Below are positions 10,757 through 21,787 of a stretch of 64,000 nt of DNA, one piece after another; position 1 is the stretch's first letter, and each line of letters opens with the position of its first letter. The notes beneath the pieces are model-generated. The model made no database searches. It saw nothing but the letters and a program-made list of their open reading frames with translations, and was not told the DNA's origin. This stretch comes from Scenedesmus sp. ARA3. Lineage: Eukaryota; Chlorophyta; Chlorophyceae; Sphaeropleales; Scenedesmaceae. The stretch lies in NCBI GenBank assembly GCA_004335835.1, contig RWJK01001720.1:88816-152815 (forward strand), written 5' to 3'. The position numbers were made by a program, and so were the translations under genes.

Positions 10757-13700
10757 ATGCACTGCAGACCAAACAGCAACGGCTGCAAAGCACTTGCAAC
10801 CCCTAGGCCTGTTGCAGCAGCTGCTGCTCGCAGGGGGCTGAGCACCATCACTCACGTTGCCAGGCCTAGCAGCAGAGCAGGCATGCCCAAGCGAGGAACA
10901 AACATGCCACCTGCTGTTGCAGTGGATACGCGCCTGGCAACTGACCAGAGCAACGGCACCGGCGCTAGCACTGCAGCGCAGGAGGTAAGCCATCTCCAGT
11001 GTTTCTGCAACCGCACCACACAGCAGCTGTAGTGCCAGGTTGTTTACATGTTCCAGCACCATAATTCCATCTGTTTCTGGAATTAATGCGAGTGTCTGCC
11101 TGGGCAACAGCAGCTGTCGGAGCTTTGTTTTGTTGCGCATTTGATGCGGAGCCTGAACAGCAGCCTCTGTCTGTCGAAACCTGCGCACTGCGCAGACATG
11201 GCATGTCTGTGCAAAAACATATATGCGCCTGATGTACGTGCAGCTGCAGGGTGGCGTCAACCTGGCTCATTGGCTGGTCAACTCGCCAGATGCAGCCAAG
11301 GATGACCTACAAAGCTACAGCCAGGGCTTCATGAACTTTTGGAAGCAGCAGCGCACTGACTACTGGAAGAAGGTTGCAACGGCAAAGCAAGCCTTTGAAG
11401 AAGAGCAGAAGGGGAGCGTCGGGGTGAGACAGCACCTGCGTAGCAGTCAGCATTGTGTGTGACGTCTTGCGCTGCTGAGGGGCGGCTTCACTGTGTATGA
11501 CAGCGCTGTGGGAGAGCAGCGCGTGCTCCTCCACCTAATGTGCTGCATCACAAAGATGTTTTTACTTACAGAGGCAGCAGGGTAGCGGCTGCAACAGCAT
11601 GCCATCCTCTTGTAACAAGCTGCGAAAATGAAGGTGGCCTGAGTCAACCATGGCAACGCCTTCAGGTGGCACATCATCAACTGCCAGCTGCCAGCAGCTG
11701 TGCTCAACAGTATTGGGTGCCAGCTGCTTTGCTGACCATCAGGCTGCTGCCTGGCGTGCCCTGTTACTTTTCCCCGTCGCCTGGTTTGTGTGTGCTGCTG
11801 CAGGCTGCAGACAAGCACTTCAGCCAGCCGCCCCTGCTGCTCTGCTGCCCCAGAGCTCCTGCGCTGCACCCCACCATGACCCTGCTGCCTGTCGCCCCCT
11901 GCCACTGTGTGCTGCCTGGGGGTGTGCGTGTGTGCTGCTGCTGCAGGCTGCAGACAAGCACTTCAGCCAGCCACCCCTGAAGCAGCTGCAGCAGGCGGCC
12001 TACACTGACAAGGACTTCATAAAGGAGGTGACGAAGTATGGCGAGATGGTGCAGGTGAGGGTGGCGAGATGGTGCAGGTGAGGGTGGCGAGATGGTGCCA
12101 GGGGGTGAGGCACAGTGGTTCAGGCTAGGGTTCAGGTTTTTACGTGAACACCGTTCACCACCAGATGGTGCAGGTGAGCGATGCGAGGCGCGGTGGTGCA
12201 GGCTAGGGTTCCAGATTTTGACGTGGAGAGAAGGTGGAAAGAAAGTGCATGTCAGGCTTGAAAGTTCAGACCTGAGAGTTCAGGGGGAAGAGTATGTGTA
12301 TGTCAGGGTTCATGCTTCAGGGTTCAGGGTGGAGAACTGGTGCAGGTGAGGCGGCACAGCAGGTCCAGCAGCAAGCAAGCAAGCGATGCAACCTGCAGCT
12401 TTGTGCTACAGTCGAAGCTGAGAAGAGAGCAGTAGCACGCACTGCGCAGCTCGCGCCTTGAGCAGAGTGGTGGCGGCACCGCAGTTTCAGCGCAGCCATC
12501 TGCCAGGGAAGGCGGCGCGCCAGCAGCCTCTTTCATAGAGAAATGAAAACCAAAACGCTGCCTGAACTGTGCAACACTTGTTGCACTGCAGTAAAGGGTG
12601 TGGCCTGGCAGGCAGGTATCACATGCTTTCCAAAAGCCAGTGGCTCTCAACCAGCATTTCTACACACACTACACATATAAAATGCAGGCTGTGTATGACA
12701 CGCTTGAGACAAAGGATGAGCTGATAGGGCAAGCACAGGCCTGGCAAGGGCCTGAGAAGCCCATCAACTGTTATTGCACCACCATGCATGTGTGCAGGCT
12801 GTGTACGACACGCTTGAAACGAAGGACGTGTACAGCCGCTTCTTTGGCGGCTGCATGGCTGGCGCGATGGTGAAGGGGTCCACGCTGGGCGCCAACAACG
12901 GCGAGTTCATTAACGTGGGCGAGGCGGCAGCAAAGTACACGGTGCGTGCAGCAGCAGCAAGCGCAATGCACATTGCAAGGTCAGGCGTGTGCAGAGCGGA
13001 AGTTTACTGCTGTAACAGCCCATGAGGCAGGCGCATTGTGCTCCTCTGTCGTGCTGGGCCGCTGCTGCGGATGCCGAGCTGCTGTGTGCTGGCTGGCACT
13101 ATGCTGCTAGCATTCAAAGGGAGGGAACCGAACGTAGTTAGCCCACATATTCCTCACTCTTGAAACCACAACGTTACGTTTTGCTGCTGCAGATTGTGAA
13201 ACAGATGCAGGCTGACTCTGGCGACTACAAGCTGGTCATCAAGGAGGGGCGCAACTACGTGGGCTTTGAATCAACAATTTGAGGCTGCCTTTGTGACTTG
13301 GGTTCGTGCTGCAGATTGTGAAGCAGATGCAGGCTGACTCTGGCGGCTACAAGCTGGTCATCAAGGAGGGCCGCAACTACGTGGGCTTTATTGCAACAGG
13401 GCCGGCACACGCTGCGCTGCCAGCGGACAGCAGCGAGGTTGACATTGCGGTGGTGTTCAGGGGCACCATCACCACCGACGAGTGGCTGCAGGTGCGCAGC
13501 AACAGCAGCGGCCGTCTCAGTCTTGCAGGATTCACTGAGTGCATCGGCTGCGTGAGTCTTGCAGGACTCTCACTGAGTGCATCGGCTGCGTGAGTCTTGC
13601 AGGACTCTCACTGAGTGCATCGGCTGCACTGAGGGTGTGGAATGAAGCACAAGCGCTGGGCCTGTCATCTGTTGTACTGCCGTTGCATGTGCATTGCCTG

Positions 13701-16180
13701 TGTCATGGATGCCAAGGTGCTGCAGGTGCACTGGAACATTGCTCTCCACTCAACGTGCGCCTCTCTTCCTGCCTGACCTGCTTGCGTTCCTCTGCATAGG
13801 ACGCCAAGGTACTGCAGGTGAACTGCAACACCTTTCATCACTCAACGTGCTTCTCCCTCCCTGCCTGACCTGCTCGTCCAATGTGTGTTGCTGCAACAGG
13901 ACGCCAAGGTGCTTCAGGTTCGCTGGAACAACGGCAGCGGCATCGCGCCGAGCCCCCGCGTGTTCCTGCGGGCCTGGCCCTTCCAGCCCACCGCAGGGGC
14001 CTTCACAGGCACACTAGCGCTGAGCTTGCTGGCTCTGTGGGCGGTGCAAATGCACACGGGTGCGCTGCCTGCAGGTAAGCAGGCCATTGTGCAGTGCTGC
14101 GCGCGTGCTTCAATGTATGTGCATGCATTGAGCTGCAGATGCCCGCGACGTGTGCATGCACTGCTGTGAAATGCCGTGCCCAGGCAAGAGCGGCTGCAGC
14201 ATGCAAGCCTGCTGGCGCATCACAGCGGTTGGCACCCATCGCTTGATGTGCACTGCTGCAGCTACAACGCTGCGTGCCATGCTTGTAGGTGTGGTGGCAG
14301 TTGACGCCTGGGTCAAATCCTGGCTCAGTGCTGCGGCTGGCTCCAGCCCCAGCTTCCTGCAAGGCGCCATCACCTCAGCAGCCACTTCCTGCAAGCACTA
14401 CTAGGCATCACCAACACTGCTGCTGCTGCTACATCAAGCACTGCTGTCCATTGACTTCTACATTGCTGCTGCATCTTATCTGCCCCGGCTATGTATGCAG
14501 CGGTGGTTGCAGTCGACGCCTGGGTGAAGTCATACCTCAGCGCAGCTGCCGGCTCAGCCCCCAGTTTCCTGCAAGGCGCCATCACCTCAGCAGCCGCTTT
14601 CCTGCAAGCCCTGCTGGGCATCACCATCAACGCAGACAGCGGGCCACTCCCCTTCAGCCTGGCGCTTGCATCAGCAGCTTGGGTGGTCAACGGCTTTGTG
14701 CAGGCTCGAATTGCACACCCCAACCATTGGCTGAGGGACTTGCGCAGCTTGGTGATGGCGCTGGGGCCATGGCTGCTGTATGGAGCGCAGGTGCTCGGTG
14801 ACACGCTTGTCAGCTCGTTTGCTGGGCTGAAAGGGGATCCATTGGTGTCGTATGGCTTCAAGCAGATGTACGCAGGTGGGTTGCTTGCTGTGCTGCTGCG
14901 CTGTGCGGTGTGATTTGACCTGAAGGTTGGTTGGGGGCCAACCCGCTGGTGTCCCACGGCTTCAAGCAGATGTAAGCAGGTGGAGTTCCGCTTATGCATA
15001 TTCCTGTGCTACATACATTGTAAAGTGTGGTGTGGTGGTGTGTGGCACGGTGTAGTGCATTGGCATTCAATCAGAAAGCGCGAGGCAGAGCAACGCACAT
15101 ACACTGCAGGGGTGGAACTGCACCGCTGTGCTGCGCAAATCCAGACGCTCAGAGAATAAACATTTGAGCACCAGCTGGTTCTACAACCGTCTCCATGGAG
15201 ACATATGGCCAGATGTGTATTGTGTTCTGCTGCGCAGATGCCAAGGACCGTGACAATGTCACGGAGCAGCTGCCGGCCAGCCCCCGACTGACCATCCTGA
15301 CTACCCTCACGCAGCAGCTGCAGATGCTCAGCAGCGAGGGCAAGGTAAGGCACACTGCATGGCGGTCAAACTTTGACTTTGACTAAGTTGACTGACACAC
15401 TTGCTGCACAGTTGAGATGTGGCCCAGCTGCCGCATCCTCAGCAGCATCCCAAAGGGCTGAATGGCGATACAAGTAGTAACCGTGCACGCATTGACATGT
15501 ATGTGTCACTCCCTTGCCCGCAAAACTCAGTGCGGGACAGGCAGTGGCAGGGCACCCCGGTCTGCTAGTCGCCGATCACTATCTCCTGTTGCTCTGCTGG
15601 TCTGGGCTGGTGGGGAGCAGTATCTTGATGACAGGCAACAGCCTGGACCTATTAGCAGACAGGCCCACCTACTAACCCAGGTTTTCAGTGGTACTAACCC
15701 AATAGAATTCTACTAACCCAGGTCGAGTTATGTGCCATTAGCGAGACACAGTAAGGTTAGTAGAGTGAGCTGGGCTGCTACTAAGCCTGGCTAAGGGGGC
15801 ATGGCGTCGGTTCAGCATGCCCTTGTGCTGTTCGGAGGAAGCCCAGACAGGCTGCTGAGCTTCAGCATGCCCTTGTGCTGCTCGAAGGAAGCCCACACAG
15901 GCTGCTGAGCAGCGCCTGCTTTGCAGAAGCCCTCTGCAGACAGCAGCTGCCTTCAACTTCCAACTTCCTTGGACGACTCTTTGCTTGCTCTCTTCTGTGC
16001 TGTGCAGACTGTGCGCAGCATCACTGTGACTGGCCACAGCCTGGGTGGGGCGCTGGCCAGCTTGTGTGCATACGACCTGTCTACCACAGTGGCGGCAGCT
16101 CTGGAGGCTGCAAAGGACCCCAAGGAGAGCAACGAGTACAAAGAGTTGCAGGTGGGTGCTGGACAGCCCCGCCTACAACC

Positions 16181-16211
<31 letters not shown>

Positions 16212-19046
16212 GCAGCCGCAGCAGCAGCCTTGCGGGTTATTTAACGCCCGACATGAGTGAAGCTCAGCTCAGTAGTACAGGGTGGCTGCGGATTTCGGCA
16301 ACTTGCAGGCTGTTTGAGCACTTGTTGTCTTGTCCCCTCATGCTGTAGACAGTAGACGTATACCTGTGTATGCAGTCTTGTACATCAGAGTGGACCATAT
16401 AGCCCCTGCACCCTGCAGGCGATGAGGATCTCCTCGCTGGATGAACCACATAATCGTATCTCGAGCTACTGCTGATTATTTGCAGCAACACGGTGGTTTG
16501 CACAAGCAGCGCAATCACTTGCCGAACTACGGACTGCTGCTGCAACTTGCCGCTGCTGTTGCTTGCAGGCCAAGCCAGACCTGTACTCCCAGACAGCAGC
16601 GCAGCGCCTGGAGCTCATGTCAGCCCTGTGGCACATCAAGCAGCAGCGCGGGCCAGAGGCAGTGCCGCTGGTGGCCGGCATCACCTTTGCTGCGCCGCGC
16701 GTGGGCAATGCGGCATATGCGAATGCCTTCAAGGCCCGCTCGCTGATCGACCCACTGGCAGTGAGGGAGCCGCTGTTCAATGCCGACGGCTACCACAGCA
16801 GCGCGGTGCGCGTGAACTCTTTGTTCAATGTGCTGCTGCTTGCTGCGTTACAGTGCAAGCTGTGGTTGAGGCACTGCACGCACACTGCGGGCATGAGCTG
16901 GAACAGTTGAGGATTACGTCTCACATCCACAACTTACCCCCACTGCAAATTTTTTGTATCTGAATACTCTTCTACTGCCTCTGTGTTGTCTATGCCGTGC
17001 TGCCGTGCCGCTTGCAGCTGAGCTGGCTGGGGTCTGTGTTCAGGGACCGCATCTGGCTGCTGGCGAAGCACCTGTGGTTCAGCGTCGGTTCAGGGTCGGC
17101 ACGCAAAAAGCTTATCACTTCTCCTGTGTGTTGCAAATCTGCTGCTCTGCCGCTTGCAGCTGAGCTGGCTGGGGTCTGTCTTCAGGGACCGCCCCTGGCT
17201 GCTGATGAAGCACCTGTGGTTCAGGGCAGGCACGCAAGACATGAAGAATGACGCCGCCAGCAGGGCAGCTGAGCAGGTAAGGTGCAAACAGCATCAGCAG
17301 GCAGCTGCCAAAGCCGCACAGCAGCCACTGCTGACATCAAAAACTTCAGACCATGCACATGCGTGTACATGTGCCAGCAGCATGTTTGTGCTGCAGATGC
17401 ACCAATGCGAAGCTGCGGCAGGAGCAACCCAGACAAGCATATTGGGCGCCTGGCACTCTCTGTAGTGCTGCTCAGCAGCTGCACTCTTGCAGACATATAC
17501 TGTATGCACCAACTCGCCACACGCCTGCGCTGCGGCCCTGTTTCCTGTGCAGCTGCTGCAGAAGAAGACTGACGCAGCAGCAGCCCCAGTGGTGGGCGGC
17601 ATGCTGCGGCTGGTCAACGTGCATGACGTGGCGCCTGACGTGCCCTCAGCAGTGCGCGTGCCCTTCTTCAGGTGGGTGTGTACTGCAGGGACATCGTAAT
17701 GCGTACAGCGTACGACACTGCTGTGTTCTGCTTTAATGTCGTCTGCAGTGCGCGTGCCCTTCTTCAGGTTTGTGCACTGCAGGGGTGTCGTACTGTGTAC
17801 AGCGTACGACACTGCTGTGTTCTGCTTCAATGTCGTCAGCAGTGCGCGTGCCCTTCTTCAGGTGGGTGCAACTGCCGTACTGTCGTGCTGTGCACGTGTA
17901 CGGCAAATCCTATACGGCATTCTGCCGTGCGTGCTCTCAGCAGTGCGCGTGCCCTCCTTCAGGTGCGCGTGCTGCGCTGCCGTGCTGTGCATTGCCGTGC
18001 TGTGTATTGCAGCACTCTGTGCTATAATACTGCACTGTGGTTCCTGCCTGCGCTGCTGTCTCATGCACTCAGGATCGTGCATGGTGATGGGCAGGAGCTG
18101 CTGTTCAACAGCCTGTTGCCATGTGTGTTATTTATGTCACTTTATTTGTGCCTGCGCTGCTGCCTCGTGCGCGCAGGTACGTGCACGGCGGCCAGCAGCT
18201 GCTGTTCAACAGCCTGATGCTGCTGCTGCCGCATGTCTTGCTGCTGCTTGATATTTGTGTTTCCTGCTGCTGCCTCATGTGCAGGTACGTGCACGGCGGC
18301 CAGGAGCTGCTTTTCAACAGCCTGGCGGTGCCCTACTACAGGGCAGGCCAGTTCACAGGGGCAGCCATTGGGGCCCGCCACAACCTGGAGGTGGGCCGCT
18401 GGGGTGTACAAGTGCATTGTGAACGTGTTATCACATAGTCTGTATGGCACGCAGCATGCGCTGTCTTTCCTGTGCTGGGCAGCTCACTGGGGCAGCCATT
18501 GGGGCGCGCCACAACCTGGAGGTGGGTCGCTGGCGTTTATAAGTACTTCTCTGTCCACCTGGTCATGTTGATGAGCTGTAAGTCACATGCACTGCGTGGC
18601 ATACAGCCTTTGCGGTGTCCTGCTGCCGTGCTGGGCAGTGCATTGGGGCGTTCATCAGGGTGCACAACCTGGAGGTGAGCGCCCAGCGTGTTGTGTTATG
18701 TTGCAAACGTAATGCTGATTTGTTGCAAGTCAAATGCGCTGCATGGCAAACACCCTAGCAGTACTCCTATATCCCCCAGCCAATAACAGACGCCAGACTG
18801 GCGCCCGTTGGCCCATGCCGCCTTGCCACGAAGTGTTTTCTATCATGCTGCAGCAATACCTGCACAGCATGGACCCAACGCGGCCCCAGGCGCTGGTCAA
18901 CAAGAGTGACGACGTGCTGCTGAGCATCTACTGCGTGCCCAAGTGCTGGTGGAGCCCCGTGCCCAACAGGGGCATGGTGTGCAAAAATGTGGACGGCAAG
19001 AGCGTGTGGCTGCGCAAGGAGCTGCCGGGTGATCTGCCAGGGCAGC

Positions 19047-19081
<35 letters not shown>
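10757..19081 (+). CDS. Class 3 (alpha/beta hydrolase) lipase, plastid-lipase/DAD1-like
   Basis: Exons: 10757-10984, 11244-11423, 11947-12054, 12798-12941, 13315-13491, 13900-14074, 14501-14875, 15238-15344, 16008-16151, 16569-16760, 17160-17276, 17553-17671, 18285-18390, 18854-19081. Phases agree, about 799 residues. The basic, A/S-rich N-terminus resembles a transit peptide. Lipase_3 landmarks in order: VDIAVVFRGTITTDEW; nucleophile motif GHSLGGALASL with its Ser; FAAPRVGNAAYANAF; LVNVHDVAPDVPS carrying the likely catalytic Asp; YVHGGQELLFNS; QYLHSMDP with the likely catalytic His; ALVNKSDDVLLS and NRGMV near the end, as in plant DAD1-type phospholipase A1/lipases. Hydrophobic segments between the FRGT and GHSLGG exons (14000-14800) suggest membrane contact. 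Substrate (galactolipid, phospholipid or triacylglycerol) cannot be told. The exon 10 donor is the least certain boundary. Nine of the thirteen introns hold copies of neighbouring exon edges. Confidence 0.88.
11804..11838 (+). repeat. copy of lipase exon 3 5' end with acceptor
   Basis: It repeats ADKHFSQPPL after a CTGCTGCAG acceptor, 143 bp before the true exon 3. The upstream intron sequence (GTGTGCTGCTGCAGGCTGCA) is duplicated too. Confidence 0.9.
12042..12107 (+). repeat. three tandem copies of the lipase exon 3 donor site
   Basis: The 22-bp segment around GCGAGATGGTGCAGGTGAGG, which holds the end of exon 3 and its donor, is repeated back to back. The third copy is mutated (GTGCCAGG). 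Looser copies of ATGGTGCAGGTGAG recur at about 12165 and 12335. Confidence 0.9.
12688..12720 (+). repeat. copy of lipase exon 4 5' end with acceptor
   Basis: It repeats AVYDTLETKD after a GCAG acceptor, 110 bp before the true exon 4. It then diverges into DELIGQ. Confidence 0.9.
13193..13266 (+). repeat. copy of lipase exon 5 5' half with acceptor
   Basis: It repeats IVKQMQADSGDYKLVI and onward to YVGF after a CTGCAG acceptor, 122 bp before the true exon 5, with only a few base changes. It ends without a donor. Confidence 0.93.
13513..13630 (+). repeat. 38-bp minisatellite, about 3 units, in lipase intron 5
   Basis: Units around CGTGAGTCTTGCAGG...CACTGAGTGCATCGGCTG repeat with a 38-bp period just inside the exon 5 donor. 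Each unit contains both a GTGAGT and a TTGCAGG, so each could be read as a donor and an acceptor. Confidence 0.9.
13707..13830 (+). repeat. two copies of lipase exon 6 5' end
   Basis: Copies at about 13707 and 13800 repeat GACGCCAAGGTNCTGCAGGT (DAKVLQ), one of them after an AG acceptor (CATAG). The shared following intron text (CTCAACGTGC...CCTGCCTGACCTGCT) shows that the unit is about 95 bp of exon plus intron. Confidence 0.88.
14287..14395 (+). repeat. copy of lipase exon 7 5' end
   Basis: It repeats VVAVDAWVKSWLSAAAGSS and FLQGAITSAA, about 214 bp before the true exon 7, with roughly ten base changes. The acceptor of this copy is weak (GCTTGTAG). Confidence 0.88.
14937..14983 (+). repeat. 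copy of lipase exon 7 3' end
   Basis: It repeats NPLVSHGFKQM and the donor region. The TACGCAG of the true exon end is TAAGCAG here, which puts a stop codon in the coding frame. Confidence 0.85.
15809..15909 (+). repeat. 50-bp direct repeat, two units, in lipase intron 8
   Basis: Two adjacent copies of TTCAGCATGCCCTTGTGCTG...CAGGCTGCTGAG with about four differences. Unlike most duplications in this gene, the unit has no exon homology. Confidence 0.88.
17018..17110 (+). repeat. copy of lipase exon 11 5' half with acceptor
   Basis: It repeats LSWLGSVFRDR and WLLAKHLWF after a CGCTTGCAG acceptor, 142 bp before the true exon 11, then diverges. Confidence 0.92.
17740..17961 (+). repeat. three copies of lipase exon 12 3' end with donors
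   Basis: SAVRVPFFR is repeated near 17746, 17838 and 17938 (the last as PSFR), each followed by GGT. The unit of about 95 bp also contains a GTACAGCGTACGACACTGCTG stretch from the intron. Confidence 0.9.
18066..18216 (+). repeat. two copies of lipase exon 13 5' end
   Basis: Copies near 18072 (diverged, VHGDGQELLFNS) and 18176 (YVHGGQQLLFNS, after GCGCAG) precede the true exon 13 at 18285. The spacing is about 105 bp. Confidence 0.9.
18480..18680 (+). repeat. two copies of lipase exon 13 3' end with donors
   Basis: GAAIGARHNLE with a following GTGGGT or GTGAGC donor is repeated near 18490 and, more diverged, near 18645. The unit is about 150 bp. Confidence 0.88.
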
Positions 19082-19146
19082 GTCAGCTGTCGCAGCGTCT
19101 GCCAGAGCAGCAGCAACAGCAGTGGGTGTGCCGGCTGTCGCCTGCC

Positions 19147-19238
19147 CAGCTGCTGGTGGAGCCCAGTGCCCAACAGGGGCATGGTGTGCGCGAATGTGGA
19201 TGGAGGAAAGGTGTGGCTGCACAAGCAGCTGCTCTAAG
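19147..19238 (+). repeat. copy of lipase terminal coding segment, with its own stop
   Basis: It repeats CWWSPVPNRGMVC and a KVWLHKQLL version of the C-terminus, then stops (TAA at 19236). It lies 66 bp after the assigned stop codon. The assigned C-terminus ends in a poly-Q run, so this copy could represent the older C-terminus or an alternative one. Confidence 0.85.
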
Positions 19239-19249
19239 GCCTGCCAGGC

Positions 19250-19281
<32 letters not shown>

Positions 19282-20352
19282 AACGCTCGTCAGTAAGCTG
19301 GTGGGATGCCCGCCAGGGGATTGATAGCAGCAGCAGCAGCAGCAGCCATATTGTATTCAGGGGACCGGCCAAGGCAGCGCAGCAGCAGCAGCAGCAGCAG
19401 CAGTGTGCATGAACAGGCTCTGAGCCCCAGTGCCGCCGCTGCCAGCGGCCGCAGGGCTGTGGTACTGCCTAACTGCGGAGCTGTGCGAGTGCACTGCTGG
19501 CGGTCGGATGACATGGAGAGAGAGAATGAGCAAGAGGAAACAGCAGATTAAAGTTGTGATTGGTGGGGAGTTTATGGAACAAGGCACATCAGCGAGAGCA
19601 GCTGCAGCATATTTATTGCAGGCAGTGCTGCTGGCAGCAGAACATGTATGCTGCTTGGTTTTAAACCATTTGGAAGGGCTGTCTGAGGTTACATGTGCGC
19701 TTGAGGCTTGTTGACACAAAGGGTGCAGTGGGCGTATCAAGGAGCAGCAGCTGCAGTACTCGCTGCAGCAGCTTCAAGTTGTTGTGTCTATGTGCTGCTG
19801 CGGATCTCATTGCACAAAGCACCACGGGGTTATGCTAACCCAGTGCCAGCAGCAGCAGTCAATGTGGGCATTGGCAGCAATAACTGATGAATAACCATGA
19901 GATCTGGGGCATCAATGCGTCTGTCTGGGGATGTATGCAGTGGCAAAAGCAGTGGGAGGAGCCGTTACAGCAAGAGACACAATGAGGAATGGCTGCTGTG
20001 CTGATGATTAAAGTTGAGCACAAGACATAGAAGCTGGCCTGGGGGTCCTGCTGCAGAAAGATCCCATGATTGTCACAAAGTTCGGAAGCTGAGCAAGATA
20101 TTAAATTCATGGTGTGTGTGCATATGTGAGCAGCGTGCTGCAAGGGTGCATGGGGGCCAGGGTGCTGTTTTGAGCCTGTCAGCTGCAGCTTGGGTGAAAA
20201 AGTGAGAATGCGTTGAACTGCTACAAAGCGCGCAACAGTGGGTATGGGCCGCTGGCCAGCTTGGATTGTCTTGTGCATTGGCTGTTTGGCACGCTTGTAT
20301 GTTTGGGGAACGGGGCATCTCAAGCGTCCAGCATGTTGCTCATCAACAGCAA

Positions 20353-20383
<31 letters not shown>

Positions 20384-20401
20384 GTCACCATCATCACCGT
20401 C
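20353..20401. repeat. ATC/GTC triplet microsatellite
   Basis: About ten ATC units followed by mixed CACCATCATCACCGTCAC. Not in a recognisable gene. Confidence 0.93.
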
Positions 20402-20872
20402 ACTCAATGCCTCATCATCATCCTGTCGGCATCAGCATGAAGAGCTTCTTGTACAACTCTGGTGTACATTCTGAAGAGATGTCATTTTGTGCTACAGCCT
20501 GTCATCTGCCAGTGGCACCGGCTTCTGGTTGGTTTGTGCGGTTGAACATCAAGCGAGGCTCCAATGCTGTGACGGCTGGTGGCAGCAGCCACCGACAACG
20601 CGAGTCTGGAAATCAAAGTGCTGTATTGTATTATTGTTTGAGATGTGTGATGTGTGATGTGGGACTGCCAGCCTGCACAGTGTGCCGCACAAGGTGGCCA
20701 GGTGTGCAAGGTGCAGACAGTGCCAGGCAAGCCTGGTGGAGGGCGCTTACTTATGCGGCCTTAGCTGTTGGTGTGTGCAGCAGATACCATTGATGCCGGG
20801 GTTCGTTGATGATCAAATCTATTCAAGTTGCAGCATGCACGTCTGTTGCGCCCTGGCATACAATGCCCCTGG

Positions 20873-20972
20873 CAGGCTGTCATTCATACCATAACATCCC
20901 ACACACCTCGTACACGGGCTGCAGTCCATGTACGAGATGTGTTTGATTGTTATGGTATGAATGACAGCCTGC
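20873..20972. repeat. long inverted repeat (arms of about 41-43 bp, 16-bp loop)
   Basis: The left arm 20873-20913 and right arm 20930-20972 are near-perfect complements. The outer 24 bases (CAGGCTGTCATTCATACC...) match perfectly; the inner part has a few mismatches and a two-base length difference. The loop is 20914-20929. A transcript would fold into a long hairpin of the kind that yields small RNAs in green algae, or this may be a small foldback element. I found no clear target-site duplication. Confidence 0.92.
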
Positions 20973-21678
20973 ACTTGGTTGGAGTCACGCAACGGTTGCT
21001 GGAGGCCAGGGAATTGTTCAAACGCTTTCGCTCTGGTGTGACATGCATGCACATGCATGCGCAGCAGCAAGTGCACCCGGCGGGCCCACAACCCTATATA
21101 CAGAAAGTTGCCGATTGCATTCATTACAAGCATAAGCATAATGCAACTCGCTGGCGGGTCGTCTGCGCGCGTGCCTGCCTGCCCACGTGGCGGCAAGCAG
21201 TTGTTACCTGTTGTGTAACATATATGTATATGTATTTATGTATATACATTGTGACTGGCCAGTACTCAGGGGAATCCCAGGCGCTAGTTTCAATGTTTGC
21301 CAAGTCAATGGTTACAAGGTCCGTACCAATCCAGGAACGGTCGGCGACAGACAGGCCTGAGCCGCCATTGCATATGGCAGACACCATGCAAGCTGCTGCC
21401 GCACAGGCAAGTGACGCAACTGACCAGTTTGGGTGTGATAAGTGCACTACAGCCTGCCAAAATTGCAGTCATGTTGCAGTGCCAATTGGCTTGCAAGTGC
21501 TGCAAACCTATGCTGCACCGCATGCTCAGCACATCTCCACACATGCACTTGAGTACATTGCACAGCCCAGTGCAGTCTAGCCCAGCCCAGGCACATGTGC
21601 CTGAGGATGATGCACAGCCCATGGGCTGGCCAGCCCAAACACAGACATGAGGATACAAAGACAGCAGAGCCCATGCTG

Positions 21679-21756
21679 CTACACCCGCTGCCCCATCCTC
21701 TGCTGCCAGTCGTGCCAATCTCGTTGGGGCTCCTGCTGCCGCACCAACTGCTGCCA

Positions 21757-21787
<31 letters not shown>

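Larger units (their letters stand above)
19239..21678. other. no gene recognised
   Basis: Triplet runs (AGC near 19256-19276 and 19380-19402), an ATC/GTC run and a long inverted repeat are the only structures. Minus-strand ORF 19859-20407 owes its length to poly-D from the ATC repeat. An AT-rich patch with TATATGTATATG lies near 21220. Confidence 0.6.

Noticed and set aside
15660..15725. Telomere-like CTAACCCA motifs
   Set aside because: Only three scattered copies with different flanks; not a telomeric tandem array, and it lies inside a lipase intron.
19859..20407. 182-residue minus ORF with a poly-Asp stretch
   Set aside because: Its length comes from the ATC repeat; the rest has no domain and no coding-like composition.
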